Below, piece by piece: positions 1 to 6,847 of a stretch of 7,666 nucleotides of DNA. A program made the position numbers and the translations under genes. The notes beneath the pieces were generated by a model. That model did no database searches and was not told the origin of the DNA. It worked only from the letters and a program-made list of their open reading frames with translations. Source of the stretch: CALJGI01 sp047618115 (GTDB lineage: Bacteria; Pseudomonadota; Gammaproteobacteria; Pseudomonadales; Halieaceae); contig JBLHKV010000193.1 of the NCBI GenBank assembly GCA_047618115.1, forward strand, positions 1-7,666, given 5' to 3'. Position 1 is the first letter of the stretch. Each line of letters opens with the position of its first letter.

Positions 1-1885
1 CAGCGCCCGACGCCACCTGCGACGCAGCCTGACTTGAACGATAGTGCACCTTGATGGTGTAATTGCCCGGCAACACCTGCCCGCCTGCACTCGTCGACAA
101 CGAAATATGCTCGGGTCCGTAGCCCTCGTCGTCCTCGATATCCAGTGACAGTCCACTCGAAGTTTGCGGGTTTGTGTACCACGCCGTTTCACCGTTGGGG
201 TCTGTTACATATAAGTCCAGGTCAATCGAGTCCTGTTCCCACGTCAGCGTTGTCAAAAGCTTGGCCGGTGGCGGTTCGCCGTTGATATGGGTAACCGAGG
301 TCACGCTTCCCTTGTACCAATTTGATTGATTCGCGGTATCGACACCAGCCAATATAATTATGCTTGCTGGGCCATTGGAAATCTCTACAGGGTTGGTAAA
401 TGTACCGAATTTCACCGGTATGTGCCGGCTAAACCCTTTAACGTTTACGTAGAGTTTGGATTCATTACTGAGGTCTCCAGTCACAGAACCTATAAGTGAA
501 TCGACACGCGCCTGGATGTCTTCTCCATTTTGAGGCGTGAAGGGTCTTAAATTAACTGTACCTGGAAATCCCGCAAGCGCCTCTGTTGTCAGATCTTCAA
601 AATCCTGATCGCGGCCAAGGCTCGCCAGCGCCGCATAGCCAAAGCTGTTATGTCCATCGTAGGACCCGAAGTTACCGCCACTAAAGCTGAGAGTCTGTAT
701 CTCGTTTTTGTGGCGGACATCGTAAAACTGGAATCCAGTTGTGTCGTAACCAATCACAACAGCTGCCAGAGCCGCCTTTCCATCGGTTCCCATCAGCAGC
801 AGTAGTGGCTCGTTGGTGAAGTGCAGATAAGCCCGCATCAGCCGCCCTAATTTACTCGGATGCAGTGTTTGTGATGTATGCCACTGTGCAACGTGCCAGG
901 TTTGGCTCTGTGCCAATTGAGTGCGCACTGACAATATTTCCGAAACATCATCCGAGAATTGCTGATTTAATCCGTCGCTGTAATTTTGGTAATACCAGGC
1001 TGCATAACCGGACATTCCGAGGCTATTAGCACCGGGTGTGAAATAAGCACCAAAGTTCTCTATGTCCCAACCATCGGTGGCTGGCCAGAAACCCGTGTCG
1101 ACCACCGCCGGCAGTCCGCCGGTCATCTCTGTGAGTACAAAGGCGATATCAGCCCTTGATTCAAAGGATACGGTGTTACCCAGAGTGTCGTGGGAGAGCA
1201 CTCGAACGGGTTTGTACTCCTCACCGGTATACAGTATTGGTATCAGATTTTTCTCATCGACGAATGCACTTTCGTCGTAACTCAAGGTGATGTTAAAGGG
1301 GCCATTAATTTGATTTTTCTGGGCATCACTGATTGAAAATTCAAAGGCGCTGCCGACCATTTGCAAACCGCCCGGCAGGGATTGTGGGGTGCTGGTTTCA
1401 GAAATTCCCACATCGATAGAGTTGAGTACATCGCTTGGACGGACAGTGAGTCGCGCCGCACCGAGCGTAATTTCACCACCTGACTCAGAAACCACGCCAT
1501 TTCCTGCATAGCTGGCATCACCGATAAATTCTTCAAAAATTGCTGTCGTTGGCGGAATCACGATATGGCTGTATTGATCGTCCCATATCGTTACCAAACC
1601 CGCTACGGTATCGATACGGCAGGTGGGGAACACACTGAGATGGCCGCAGGGGCCTTCCCAACCTACGAAACGCCATCCTGGTCGCGGGACTGCTTGATAG
1701 TTAACGAAATAATCAGCGGTTACTTCATTTTCTGTACACGCGGTATCTACGGCCTGAAATTGCTCCAAAGAGCAACCCCTGCTCCCGCCGTTAAGGTCGA
1801 TGATGTCTCCCTCGCCAATGATGGCAAGTGGATGTTTACAGGCTTGTAGCAGAAATAGCAGGCCAAGGCCCCAAAATACGCGCAT
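1..1885 (-). CDS. Large multidomain lipoprotein with ZU5-like, degenerate papain-like and YfaP-like domains (3' end beyond window)
   Basis: I read this frame directly from the reverse complement. It is open for 628 codons from ATG 1885 to the left edge, with no stop. A GAGAGA motif lies 5 bases before the ATG. The N-terminus is a short hydrophobic signal ending in lipobox LQAC (Cys16), so an envelope-anchored lipoprotein is predicted. Residues 25-118 form a Cys-rich stretch (Cys38, 50, 80, 89) with a GWRFVGWEGPC motif, as in bacterial-repeat domains. Residues 135-255 resemble a ZU5-like beta domain. Residues 265-420 look like a papain/C39-like fold: NSLGMSGYAAWYY stands where active members have NCxGMS, and VVIGYD is followed by FYDV and later SFGY. 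The expected catalytic Cys is Ser288, and the expected His falls on Leu or Ala near 373. Residues 541-615 match YfaP/DUF2135 (TWEQDSIDLDLYVTDPNG, DEGYGPE, PGNYTIKVHY). The coding call is firm. The domain names come from remembered motifs, and the function is unknown. Confidence 0.85.
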   Translation of the reverse strand, partial: MRVFWGLGLLFLLQACKHPLAIIGEGDIIDLNGGSRGCSLEQFQAVDTACTENEVTADYFVNYQAVPRPGWRFVGWEGPCGHLSVFPTCRIDTVAGLVTIWDDQYSHIVIPPTTAIFEEFIGDASYAGNGVVSESGGEITLGAARLTVRPSDVLNSIDVGISETSTPQSLPGGLQMVGSAFEFSISDAQKNQINGPFNITLSYDESAFVDEKNLIPILYTGEEYKPVRVLSHDTLGNTVSFESRADIAFVLTEMTGGLPAVVDTGFWPATDGWDIENFGAYFTPGANSLGMSGYAAWYYQNYSDGLNQQFSDDVSEILSVRTQLAQSQTWHVAQWHTSQTLHPSKLGRLMRAYLHFTNEPLLLLMGTDGKAALAAVVIGYDTTGFQFYDVRHKNEIQTLSFSGGNFGSYDGHNSFGYAALASLGRDQDFEDLTTEALAGFPGTVNLRPFTPQNGEDIQARVDSLIGSVTGDLSNESKLYVNVKGFSRHIPVKFGTFTNPVEISNGPASIIILAGVDTANQSNWYKGSVTSVTHINGEPPPAKLLTTLTWEQDSIDLDLYVTDPNGETAWYTNPQTSSGLSLDIEDDEGYGPEHISLSTSAGGQVLPGNYTIKVHYRSSQAASQVASGA

Positions 1886-2026
1886 TAGGTTCTCTCAACG
1901 ATTGTCGCAATTTACCTGGCGACACTGTGGCGTGAATTCACTTTAACCAGGGCAGATTAATGCCCATCCGGCCGCTCGTAAAGGAAATACATCACAGTTT
2001 GCCCACAAAGACTGGGGAGGTTATCG

Positions 2027-2077
2027 ATGATTCCTGAGGTTACGCTTAAGATTTTGACAAGCCACTTGTTTTTTTAA
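2027..2077 (+). other. Possible 16-codon leader-peptide-like ORF
   Basis: GGGGAGG at 2014-2020 is a near-ideal Shine-Dalgarno sequence, 6 bases before ATG 2027. The ORF encodes MIPEVTLKILTSHLFF and stops at TAA 2075-2077. Its last codons overlap a small hairpin with a T-run, an arrangement like attenuator leader peptides. There is no obvious run of one regulatory amino acid and no intact gene downstream on this strand, so it may be chance or a leftover of a lost gene. Confidence 0.2.
2057..2075 (+). terminator. Weak hairpin plus T-run, terminator-like
   Basis: ACAAG (2057-2061) pairs with CTTGT (2065-2069) across a CCA loop. Six further T residues follow (2070-2075). This has the form of an intrinsic terminator for plus-strand transcription, but the stem is only 5 bp and AT-rich, so it would be weak. 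No intact plus-strand gene ends here. Read on the minus strand it lacks a trailing U-run, so it is not a good terminator for the hydrolase-OsmC transcript. Confidence 0.3.
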
Positions 2078-2154
2078 CGACAAAGGCTAGATTTGTTAGG
2101 TGTGGCGGTTCTACGCGGTGATCTTTCTGGAATTTATAACTAATTGATAAATAA

Positions 2155-2310
2155 TGTAATTATTTCATTTTTCCAATACCCTACCTGGCTATCGCCGGTC
2201 TGGTGATTTTTGGCAGCGAAGCAGGTGCGAGCTACAACATGGTCATCAAGCATCACTATGTGCTTACCGAGGACGAAGTTATTCCACTAGTTGGGTTTGA
2301 ATCTCAATAG
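2155..2310 (+). pseudogene. Possible 3' remnant of an unidentified plus-strand gene
   Basis: After the TAA at 2152-2154, this frame stays open for 51 codons to TAG 2308-2310. From 2182 it reads like real protein: a hydrophobic run (YLAIAGLVIFGSEAG), then MVIKHHYVLTEDEVIPLVGF and a short tail. There is no convincing start codon or ribosome site. The only ATG (2239-2241) would leave a very short peptide. The 3' end overlaps the convergent hydrolase-OsmC gene by 32 bases. I do not recognise the family. It may be the C-terminus of a decayed membrane protein, or a chance open frame. Confidence 0.25.
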
Positions 2311-3505
2311 TGTTTTCCAACGTCTTGTGGACCGGGCACTTATCGGCAATTTCCAGTAGCTTTTGGCGTTGTGCTGCACTCAAGTCGCCCTTCAAAAAAA
2401 TGGAGCGTTTCAGTACATCAATAAGACACTGGTCTGTGTCGCAGTTTTCGCTGTCTTGGCGGTGTTCTCGGTTGTGCGACAGCTGTACGTCTATATCCTC
2501 CAGCGGCCATTGCTTGCGGTTGGCGTACATGCGTACCGTCATTGACGTACAGGTCCCGAGAGCGGCAAGCAGGAGTTCGTAAGGATCCGGTCCTAAATTG
2601 CTGCCGCCTACTTTGATGGGTTCATCTGCTATCCAGCGGTGATCATCGCTAAACACCTCCCTTAGAAAGCTCTTGTTTCCCTCTTTGATTCGAATTTCGC
2701 CGCTGGTCAGCTTAGAGATTGCAGGTTCTGCTGCTGCCGTCAGATTCATATAGCGCGTTGCCCAGGACGCAATAGTGTTCCCGACGTACTCTGCATCGAG
2801 CCTGTTGGTCAGTAAGTGATCGGCCTGATGCAGCGAGATGAAGCTCTTTGGATGTTTAGCTGCCTGATAGATAGTTGCGGCTTCATCTATCGAAACCATT
2901 GTGTCAATGGGTGAGTGGAACACGAGTAGAGCCTTGCGTAATGTGGCGACGTGCTCGAGTAGTTTCTGGTTTTCAATATCATCCAGAAACTGCTTTTGAA
3001 TTCGAAAAGGTCGTCCAGCGAGACTAACCTCCGCGACTCCATCCTTGCGAATCAGCTCGACATCGACTCCAAACTGCTTCTGTACATGGCTCGGATTTGA
3101 CGGTGCAGCGATAGTCACCACGGCAACAGCTTCGGGCACCGAATTCGCCGCGGCCAGCACAGCAGCCCCGCCCAGGCTATGGCCTATCAGTAGAGCAGGT
3201 GCAGCGTAAAATTGACGAAGATGTGCTGCCGCTGCAACGAGGTCGCCAACATTGGATGAGAAGTTAGTATTGGCGAAGTCACCGTCGCTATTACCCAGGC
3301 CGGTGAAGTCAAAGCGCATTACAGCAATTCCCTTGCCGGCCAAAGATCGACTGATTCGGGAAGCGGCGGCGTTGTCCTTACCACAGGTGAAGCAGTGTGC
3401 GAACAGGGCGAAAGCTTGCGGGGAACCCTCTGGGAACTCCATTAACGCGGCCAATTGCTGGCCATCGGAATTGCTGAAGCTAATTTTCTTGCGCTGAATA
3501 GTCAT
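2279..3505 (-). CDS. Bifunctional alpha/beta hydrolase-OsmC family protein
   Basis: This is a 408-residue fusion, predicted cytoplasmic. Residues 1-255 are an alpha/beta hydrolase with nucleophile elbow GHSLGG (Ser110) and plausible triad partners Asp201 (SPIDTMV) and His230 (ADHLL). Residues 258-408 are an OsmC/Ohr domain with both expected redox cysteines, Cys319 (GTCTSMT) and Cys390 (KCPVHKTL). OsmC proteins reduce organic hydroperoxides by a thiol mechanism; the hydrolase substrate is unknown. An extra Cys pair (CDTDQC, residues 355-360) precedes the second OsmC cysteine. I chose ATG 3505 because ACGGA lies 7 bases upstream and homology starts at once (MTIQRKKISF). ATG 3511 is two codons earlier with poorer spacing. 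The frame stays open to ATG 3673, but those extra codons look non-coding and would overlap the divergent gene's start. The whole two-domain architecture is a known fusion type. Confidence 0.92.
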   Translation of the reverse strand: MTIQRKKISFSNSDGQQLAALMEFPEGSPQAFALFAHCFTCGKDNAAASRISRSLAGKGIAVMRFDFTGLGNSDGDFANTNFSSNVGDLVAAAAHLRQFYAAPALLIGHSLGGAAVLAAANSVPEAVAVVTIAAPSNPSHVQKQFGVDVELIRKDGVAEVSLAGRPFRIQKQFLDDIENQKLLEHVATLRKALLVFHSPIDTMVSIDEAATIYQAAKHPKSFISLHQADHLLTNRLDAEYVGNTIASWATRYMNLTAAAEPAISKLTSGEIRIKEGNKSFLREVFSDDHRWIADEPIKVGGSNLGPDPYELLLAALGTCTSMTVRMYANRKQWPLEDIDVQLSHNREHRQDSENCDTDQCLIDVLKRSIFLKGDLSAAQRQKLLEIADKCPVHKTLENTIEIQTQLVE

Positions 3506-3659
3506 TGGCATGTCCGTGCACTGAATTGATGGGTCTGAGATTGATAAATAATAGCATCTGACCTCCAGGTTAAGCAGTTGTTCAGGTTGACCTGTGTAAT
3601 CTCTGTTCAACGATGACACGACCTGCGCCATTTGTGCGCGACAAGTTGGAGAAGCTGAC
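3506..3659. promoter_or_regulatory. Divergent promoter region between the OsmC fusion and DUF3300 genes
   Basis: These 154 bases separate two start codons pointing apart. Two short dyads lie near the middle: ACCTCCAGGT (3561-3570) and AGGTTGACCT (3584-3593), centres 23 bases apart. Both are built from AGGT/ACCT half-sites, so a regulator could bind here. TTGACC (3587-3592) could be a plus-strand -35, but no good -10 lies 17 bases on; TGTAAT (3595-3600) is an alternative -10. On the minus strand, TATTAT (3553-3548) could be the -10 for the OsmC fusion, without a good -35. The location is firm, but the exact promoters are not. Confidence 0.4.
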
Positions 3660-5168
3660 ATGAAACCTGACATCGAGAGAAGAGTGCCCTCGAAGCTGCT
3701 GCATTTGCTGGGTACGCTGGGCCTGGTGGTCAGCGCTACGGTATTTGCCCAAGTAGCCCCGGGAAACAGCGATTATTCCAGTCCAGCTTATAGTGATGTC
3801 CTGCCGCTGCGGTCGGCAGCTGAGTTGGAGTCCCTGGTGGGACCGGTAGCGTTATATCCCGACGATCTGTTGGCTGTCGTGCTACCGGCGGCGACCTATC
3901 CACTGGAAATTGTGCAAGCTGCACGGTTTCTCGAGCAGTTCGAGCAGGATTCAACATTGTCCGCGGATGAGAGTTGGGACGATTCTGTCGTCGCTTTACT
4001 CAACTATCCGGAAGTTCTCAAAATGATGAACGAGGATATTGACTGGACCTGGAAACTCGGTGAGGCCGTCGTGGCTCAGCAAAGTGCTGTGGTCGCAGCT
4101 GTCGAGTCTTTTCGAGACAGAGCCCTTGCTGCCGGTAATCTGCAAAGCGATGAGCACCAAACAGTAAGCCGGGTCGACGACGTGATTGAAATTCAGCCGG
4201 CCGACAAAGAAGTGATCTATGTACCCTACTACGAGCCGGAACGGGTTGTGGAGTACTCGCCTTACCCGGTCTACCATTATTATCCGCGTGCCTATCCACT
4301 GTACTACTACCCCTATGCCAGCAACTATCACTTTGGGTCTGGGTTTTTCTGGGGTGTATCAACGGCGTTTTCCATAGGTTGGTCATCTGATTATTTGCAC
4401 GTCTACCATTACAGCTATCGAGGCCACCCATACTATGGTCATGCCTACGGTGGTCAACGTTATCGCCACGCGTCGATTTCTGTACACAATAATCACTATG
4501 TGAACAATCACAGGCGTAAATCCCATGATAGTCATCGAAGTGGGGATTACTGGCGACCGCGTCACGCCAGTGGTGCCCGGCCGGGGAAGTACTCTTCGCA
4601 CAAGAGTTATTACAGCCAGAATGATCATCGGCCGTCCAGGTTAAAAGATAATCACTCGGGTGGCTCTGCTGGCGGGCATTCGAAGTCAAACACAACCTTG
4701 GCCTTCCGCGAGCGGGGCGCAAATAACATGACGGGTGTGAGTACGAGCCGGCAAGAGCGACGCGATAGTAAGGCTTTGCGCCACTCAACTGACTCGTCGA
4801 GTACTCGGCGAGGGCATTCGAATGACATGAAATTGCGAGGCCGCGAGACGAGAGTTGAATCGCACCCGGCTGTGCGTACCAGATCGACTTTCGGGAAAAA
4901 CTCGAGCGGGCAACACAGGTCACAGGTGGTTTCTGGCCGTCAATTGGTCAGCGCGAGCCGCAAGGGCCCGGCGACGGCGCCGTCTGTGAAATCGCACGTA
5001 AAGTCAGGGGTGAAACCTGAGGTGAAATCAGAGGTGAGTAAGCCCGCCAGGCAGCACAGAGATAAACCAAGCTCGAAGGCGCCCTCAGTCAACCGAACAG
5101 TCGCGTCGCGCGCCAGTCATCAATCCCGCACCAGTGCGGTCAGGCAAGAGCGTCGACAGCGTCGCTGA
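3660..5168 (+). CDS. Secreted DUF3300 family protein with Tyr-rich and basic low-complexity tail
   Basis: The protein has 502 residues. GGAGAAG (3648-3654) sits 5 bases before the ATG and fixes the start. Residues 1-30 form a Sec signal peptide with likely cleavage after VFA30, so the product is exported to the periplasm or envelope. Residues 56-190 are the DUF3300 core: LVGPVALYPDDLLAVVLPAATYPLEIVQAARF, then a WDDSVVALLNYPEVL block, and later VIYVPYYEPERVVEY. Residues 190-260 are very rich in Tyr, Pro and His, with an FFWGVSTAFSIGW segment in the middle. From about 270 to the end it becomes Ser/Arg/His/Lys-rich and strongly basic, with VKS/VKP/VKS repeats near 443-458. Such a tail is likely disordered and could bind polyanions (inference). 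The family's function is unknown. The gene ends 13 bases before the end of the convergent HAD gene, with no clear terminator between. Confidence 0.9.
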   Translation: MKPDIERRVPSKLLHLLGTLGLVVSATVFAQVAPGNSDYSSPAYSDVLPLRSAAELESLVGPVALYPDDLLAVVLPAATYPLEIVQAARFLEQFEQDSTLSADESWDDSVVALLNYPEVLKMMNEDIDWTWKLGEAVVAQQSAVVAAVESFRDRALAAGNLQSDEHQTVSRVDDVIEIQPADKEVIYVPYYEPERVVEYSPYPVYHYYPRAYPLYYYPYASNYHFGSGFFWGVSTAFSIGWSSDYLHVYHYSYRGHPYYGHAYGGQRYRHASISVHNNHYVNNHRRKSHDSHRSGDYWRPRHASGARPGKYSSHKSYYSQNDHRPSRLKDNHSGGSAGGHSKSNTTLAFRERGANNMTGVSTSRQERRDSKALRHSTDSSSTRRGHSNDMKLRGRETRVESHPAVRTRSTFGKNSSGQHRSQVVSGRQLVSASRKGPATAPSVKSHVKSGVKPEVKSEVSKPARQHRDKPSSKAPSVNRTVASRASHQSRTSAVRQERRQRR

Positions 5169-5181
5169 GATGTGCCTTATT

Positions 5182-5871
5182 TCAAGGGATGAAGTTTAGA
5201 ATTTCGCCGATCGACTCGAGTTTATAAAACTTGTCGTGCTTGATCTCTGCCTTTACCTGCTCGTGCGCCCAGGTAGTGTGGTATGGCACGTGAAAACCAT
5301 AGCCACCGATATTGAGGACGGGCAGGATGTCGGACTTTGCCGAGTTGCCAATCATGGAAAATTCGTGTGGCTCGATATCCAGGTGTCTGAGTAACTTCAG
5401 ATATTCATGGGTGTTTTTCTCTGAAACAATTTCGATATGGTGAAAGTAGTTCTCCAGGTTGGATTTGACCAGCTTGCGCTCCTGATCCAGGAGATCCCCC
5501 TTGGTAACTACGACCAGTTTGTATCTCCCCGAGAGCGCAGACAAAACCTCTTCGACACCATCGATTAGTACCACGGGTTTGTGCAGCATTTCTTTACCAA
5601 AAGCGATGATTTGCTCTACGCCGGCGCTGGTGATGGTTCCCTCTGAGATGCGAATAGCTGTTTCGATCATCGAGAGGATAAAGGCTTTGATTCCGTAACC
5701 GTACAGTTCAATATTCTGCGTTTCGGTCTTCATTAGTTCCCTTGCCGACGAATGCTGGGGTAGGAAGTCTTCCATCATCTCCCAGAATTTCTTCTCCGCT
5801 TCGAGAAAAAACTGTTCGTTATGCCAAAGCGTATCATCGGCATCAAAACCAATTACCTTTATATTATTCAC
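5182..5871 (-). CDS. HAD superfamily hydrolase (second gene of operon, GTG start)
   Basis: The protein has 229 residues, normal for a HAD hydrolase with a helical C1 cap. Motif I is FDADDTLWHNE with nucleophile Asp10 and acid/base Asp12. Motif II is Thr123 (VVVTKGD), motif III is probably Lys152, and motif IV is GNSAKSD ending in Asp181. Residues 17-100 form the cap. These proteins usually hydrolyse phosphate monoesters in the cytoplasm; the substrate cannot be told from sequence. The start is GTG at 5871-5869, overlapping the upstream gene's TGA as GTGA. There is no clear ribosome site, so translation is probably coupled to the dienelactone hydrolase gene. Its 3' end faces the DUF3300 gene across 13 bases. 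Confidence 0.9.
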   Translation of the reverse strand: MNNIKVIGFDADDTLWHNEQFFLEAEKKFWEMMEDFLPQHSSARELMKTETQNIELYGYGIKAFILSMIETAIRISEGTITSAGVEQIIAFGKEMLHKPVVLIDGVEEVLSALSGRYKLVVVTKGDLLDQERKLVKSNLENYFHHIEIVSEKNTHEYLKLLRHLDIEPHEFSMIGNSAKSDILPVLNIGGYGFHVPYHTTWAHEQVKAEIKHDKFYKLESIGEILNFIP

Positions 5872-6770
5872 GACAAGTGCCTGCTGAAAAACTCCAGAGT
5901 TCGCCGCCAGGCGAGTTCGGCCATTTCTTTATCGTAGCGACCGGTAGAGTCGTTATGAAAGCCGTGATTTGCGTTGGCGTATTCGAGCATTATGTAATCG
6001 ACATTTGCTTCCTTTAAGTCCGATTCATACTCCGGCCAGCTTGCATTGACTCGGCTATCGAGCTCAGCCAGCTGAACCAATAGCGGGGCTGAGATGTTCG
6101 GGCGAATCTCCTTGGCTGGAGGCGTGCCATAAAACGGGACAGCTGCATCGAGATCGTCCGATAGACTCGCCGCTAGCATATTGACAATATATCCTCCGAA
6201 ACAAAATCCTACCGCACCCAGTTTGCTGTTGCCGCTGGCGTGTGACTTTAGAAACATGGCCGCCGCAATAAAATCCTGCTCAATTTTTTCTCGACTCATG
6301 GACCCCTGCAAGACCCTGCCCTGATCATCGTTGCCGGGGTAGCCGCCTTGCGAGTGCAGTGCGTCCGGAGCAAAAGCGATGAATCCAGCCTTTGCGAGTC
6401 TGCGCGCAACATCTTTGATATAAGGGTTGAGTCCACGGTTTTCATGAACAACCAGCACTGCCGGAGCCGTCCCCTGTAGCGAACTCGGAGAAACAAAATA
6501 GCCGCGGCCCTCACCATGCCCCCCGGGTGATGCGAAGGTCAGGTACTCGGCTGTTATATCGCTGTCGTTGAAGGACACTTGTTCCGCCAGACTGTAATTA
6601 GGTAGCAAGGTCGAGGCCAGCAAAGTTGCGGATAAACCGGCAATTGCCAGCGTCGATAATTTGTTCATGAATGTACGACGATCGATCACGCCGTGTGCAT
6701 ATTCGTCATACCAGTCGAAGGCCTCCTGGGGGATGGGGTGATCGCTGGCTGCGGGGGCCGTCGTGTCCAT
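5868..6770 (-). CDS. Dienelactone hydrolase family protein, YghX-like, with Tat-type N-terminus
   Basis: The protein has 300 residues and follows E. coli YghX closely along its length, as I recall that protein. GGAG lies 7 bases before ATG 6770. Residues 15-62 hold EAFDWYDEYAHG, then DRRTFMNKLS and a hydrophobic segment ending near SLA62. This twin-arginine-like signal sits behind an unusually long, roughly 30-residue n-region, as in YghX, so export or membrane anchoring is likely. The alpha/beta hydrolase domain spans about 65-300: VHENRGLNPYIKDVARR, GGYPGNDD, nucleophile elbow GFCFGG (Cys190), acid Asp238 (ELDSR) and His269 (NHGFHND). A Cys nucleophile is typical of dienelactone hydrolases, which open cyclic enol-lactones; the real substrate is unknown. 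It is the first gene of a two-gene operon with the HAD hydrolase. Confidence 0.92.
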   Translation of the reverse strand: MDTTAPAASDHPIPQEAFDWYDEYAHGVIDRRTFMNKLSTLAIAGLSATLLASTLLPNYSLAEQVSFNDSDITAEYLTFASPGGHGEGRGYFVSPSSLQGTAPAVLVVHENRGLNPYIKDVARRLAKAGFIAFAPDALHSQGGYPGNDDQGRVLQGSMSREKIEQDFIAAAMFLKSHASGNSKLGAVGFCFGGYIVNMLAASLSDDLDAAVPFYGTPPAKEIRPNISAPLLVQLAELDSRVNASWPEYESDLKEANVDYIMLEYANANHGFHNDSTGRYDKEMAELAWRRTLEFFSRHLS

Positions 6771-6847
6771 ATTCTAACTCCATCGGTTGGTAAGGAATGC
6801 CCGGTTTAGACGCCAGCCCATACTTAAGAGGGCGGGCACTACTCTGA

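Larger units (their letters stand above)
1886..2278. other. 393-base stretch without a convincing complete gene
   Basis: This lies between the lipoprotein start and the end of the hydrolase-OsmC gene, both on the minus strand, so it should carry the terminator of the latter and the promoter of the former. I could not assign either with confidence. A poor minus-strand promoter match is TTTACG (1982-1977), 17 bases, then TAATCT (1959-1954), which overlaps a small GGGCA/TGCCC dyad at 1950-1965. No strong minus-strand terminator follows 2279. On the plus strand the region holds a mini-ORF with hairpin and T-run (2014-2077), an AT-rich segment (about 2120-2180), and a coding-like tail (2155-2310). 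These are listed separately. Confidence 0.6.

Noticed and set aside
1062..1849. Short frames at 1062-1280 (+), 1282-1536 (-) and 1565-1849 (+)
   Set aside because: All lie inside the continuous 628-codon minus-strand lipoprotein frame, which has clear domain motifs.
1960..2037. 25-codon plus-strand ORF starting at ATG 1960
   Set aside because: It has no ribosome site and no recognisable sequence, and it overlaps the better-supported mini-ORF at 2027.
3506..3673. N-terminal extension of the hydrolase-OsmC gene back to ATG 3673
   Set aside because: The extra 56 codons match no domain, overlap the DUF3300 start, and remove any divergent promoter space. ATG 3505 has a usable ribosome site and begins at the conserved domain.
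4018..4923. 301-codon open frame antisense to the DUF3300 gene, reading minus
   Set aside because: It lies wholly inside a well-supported gene with signal peptide and family motifs. Its product is low in recognisable structure and has no ribosome site, so it is a composition shadow.
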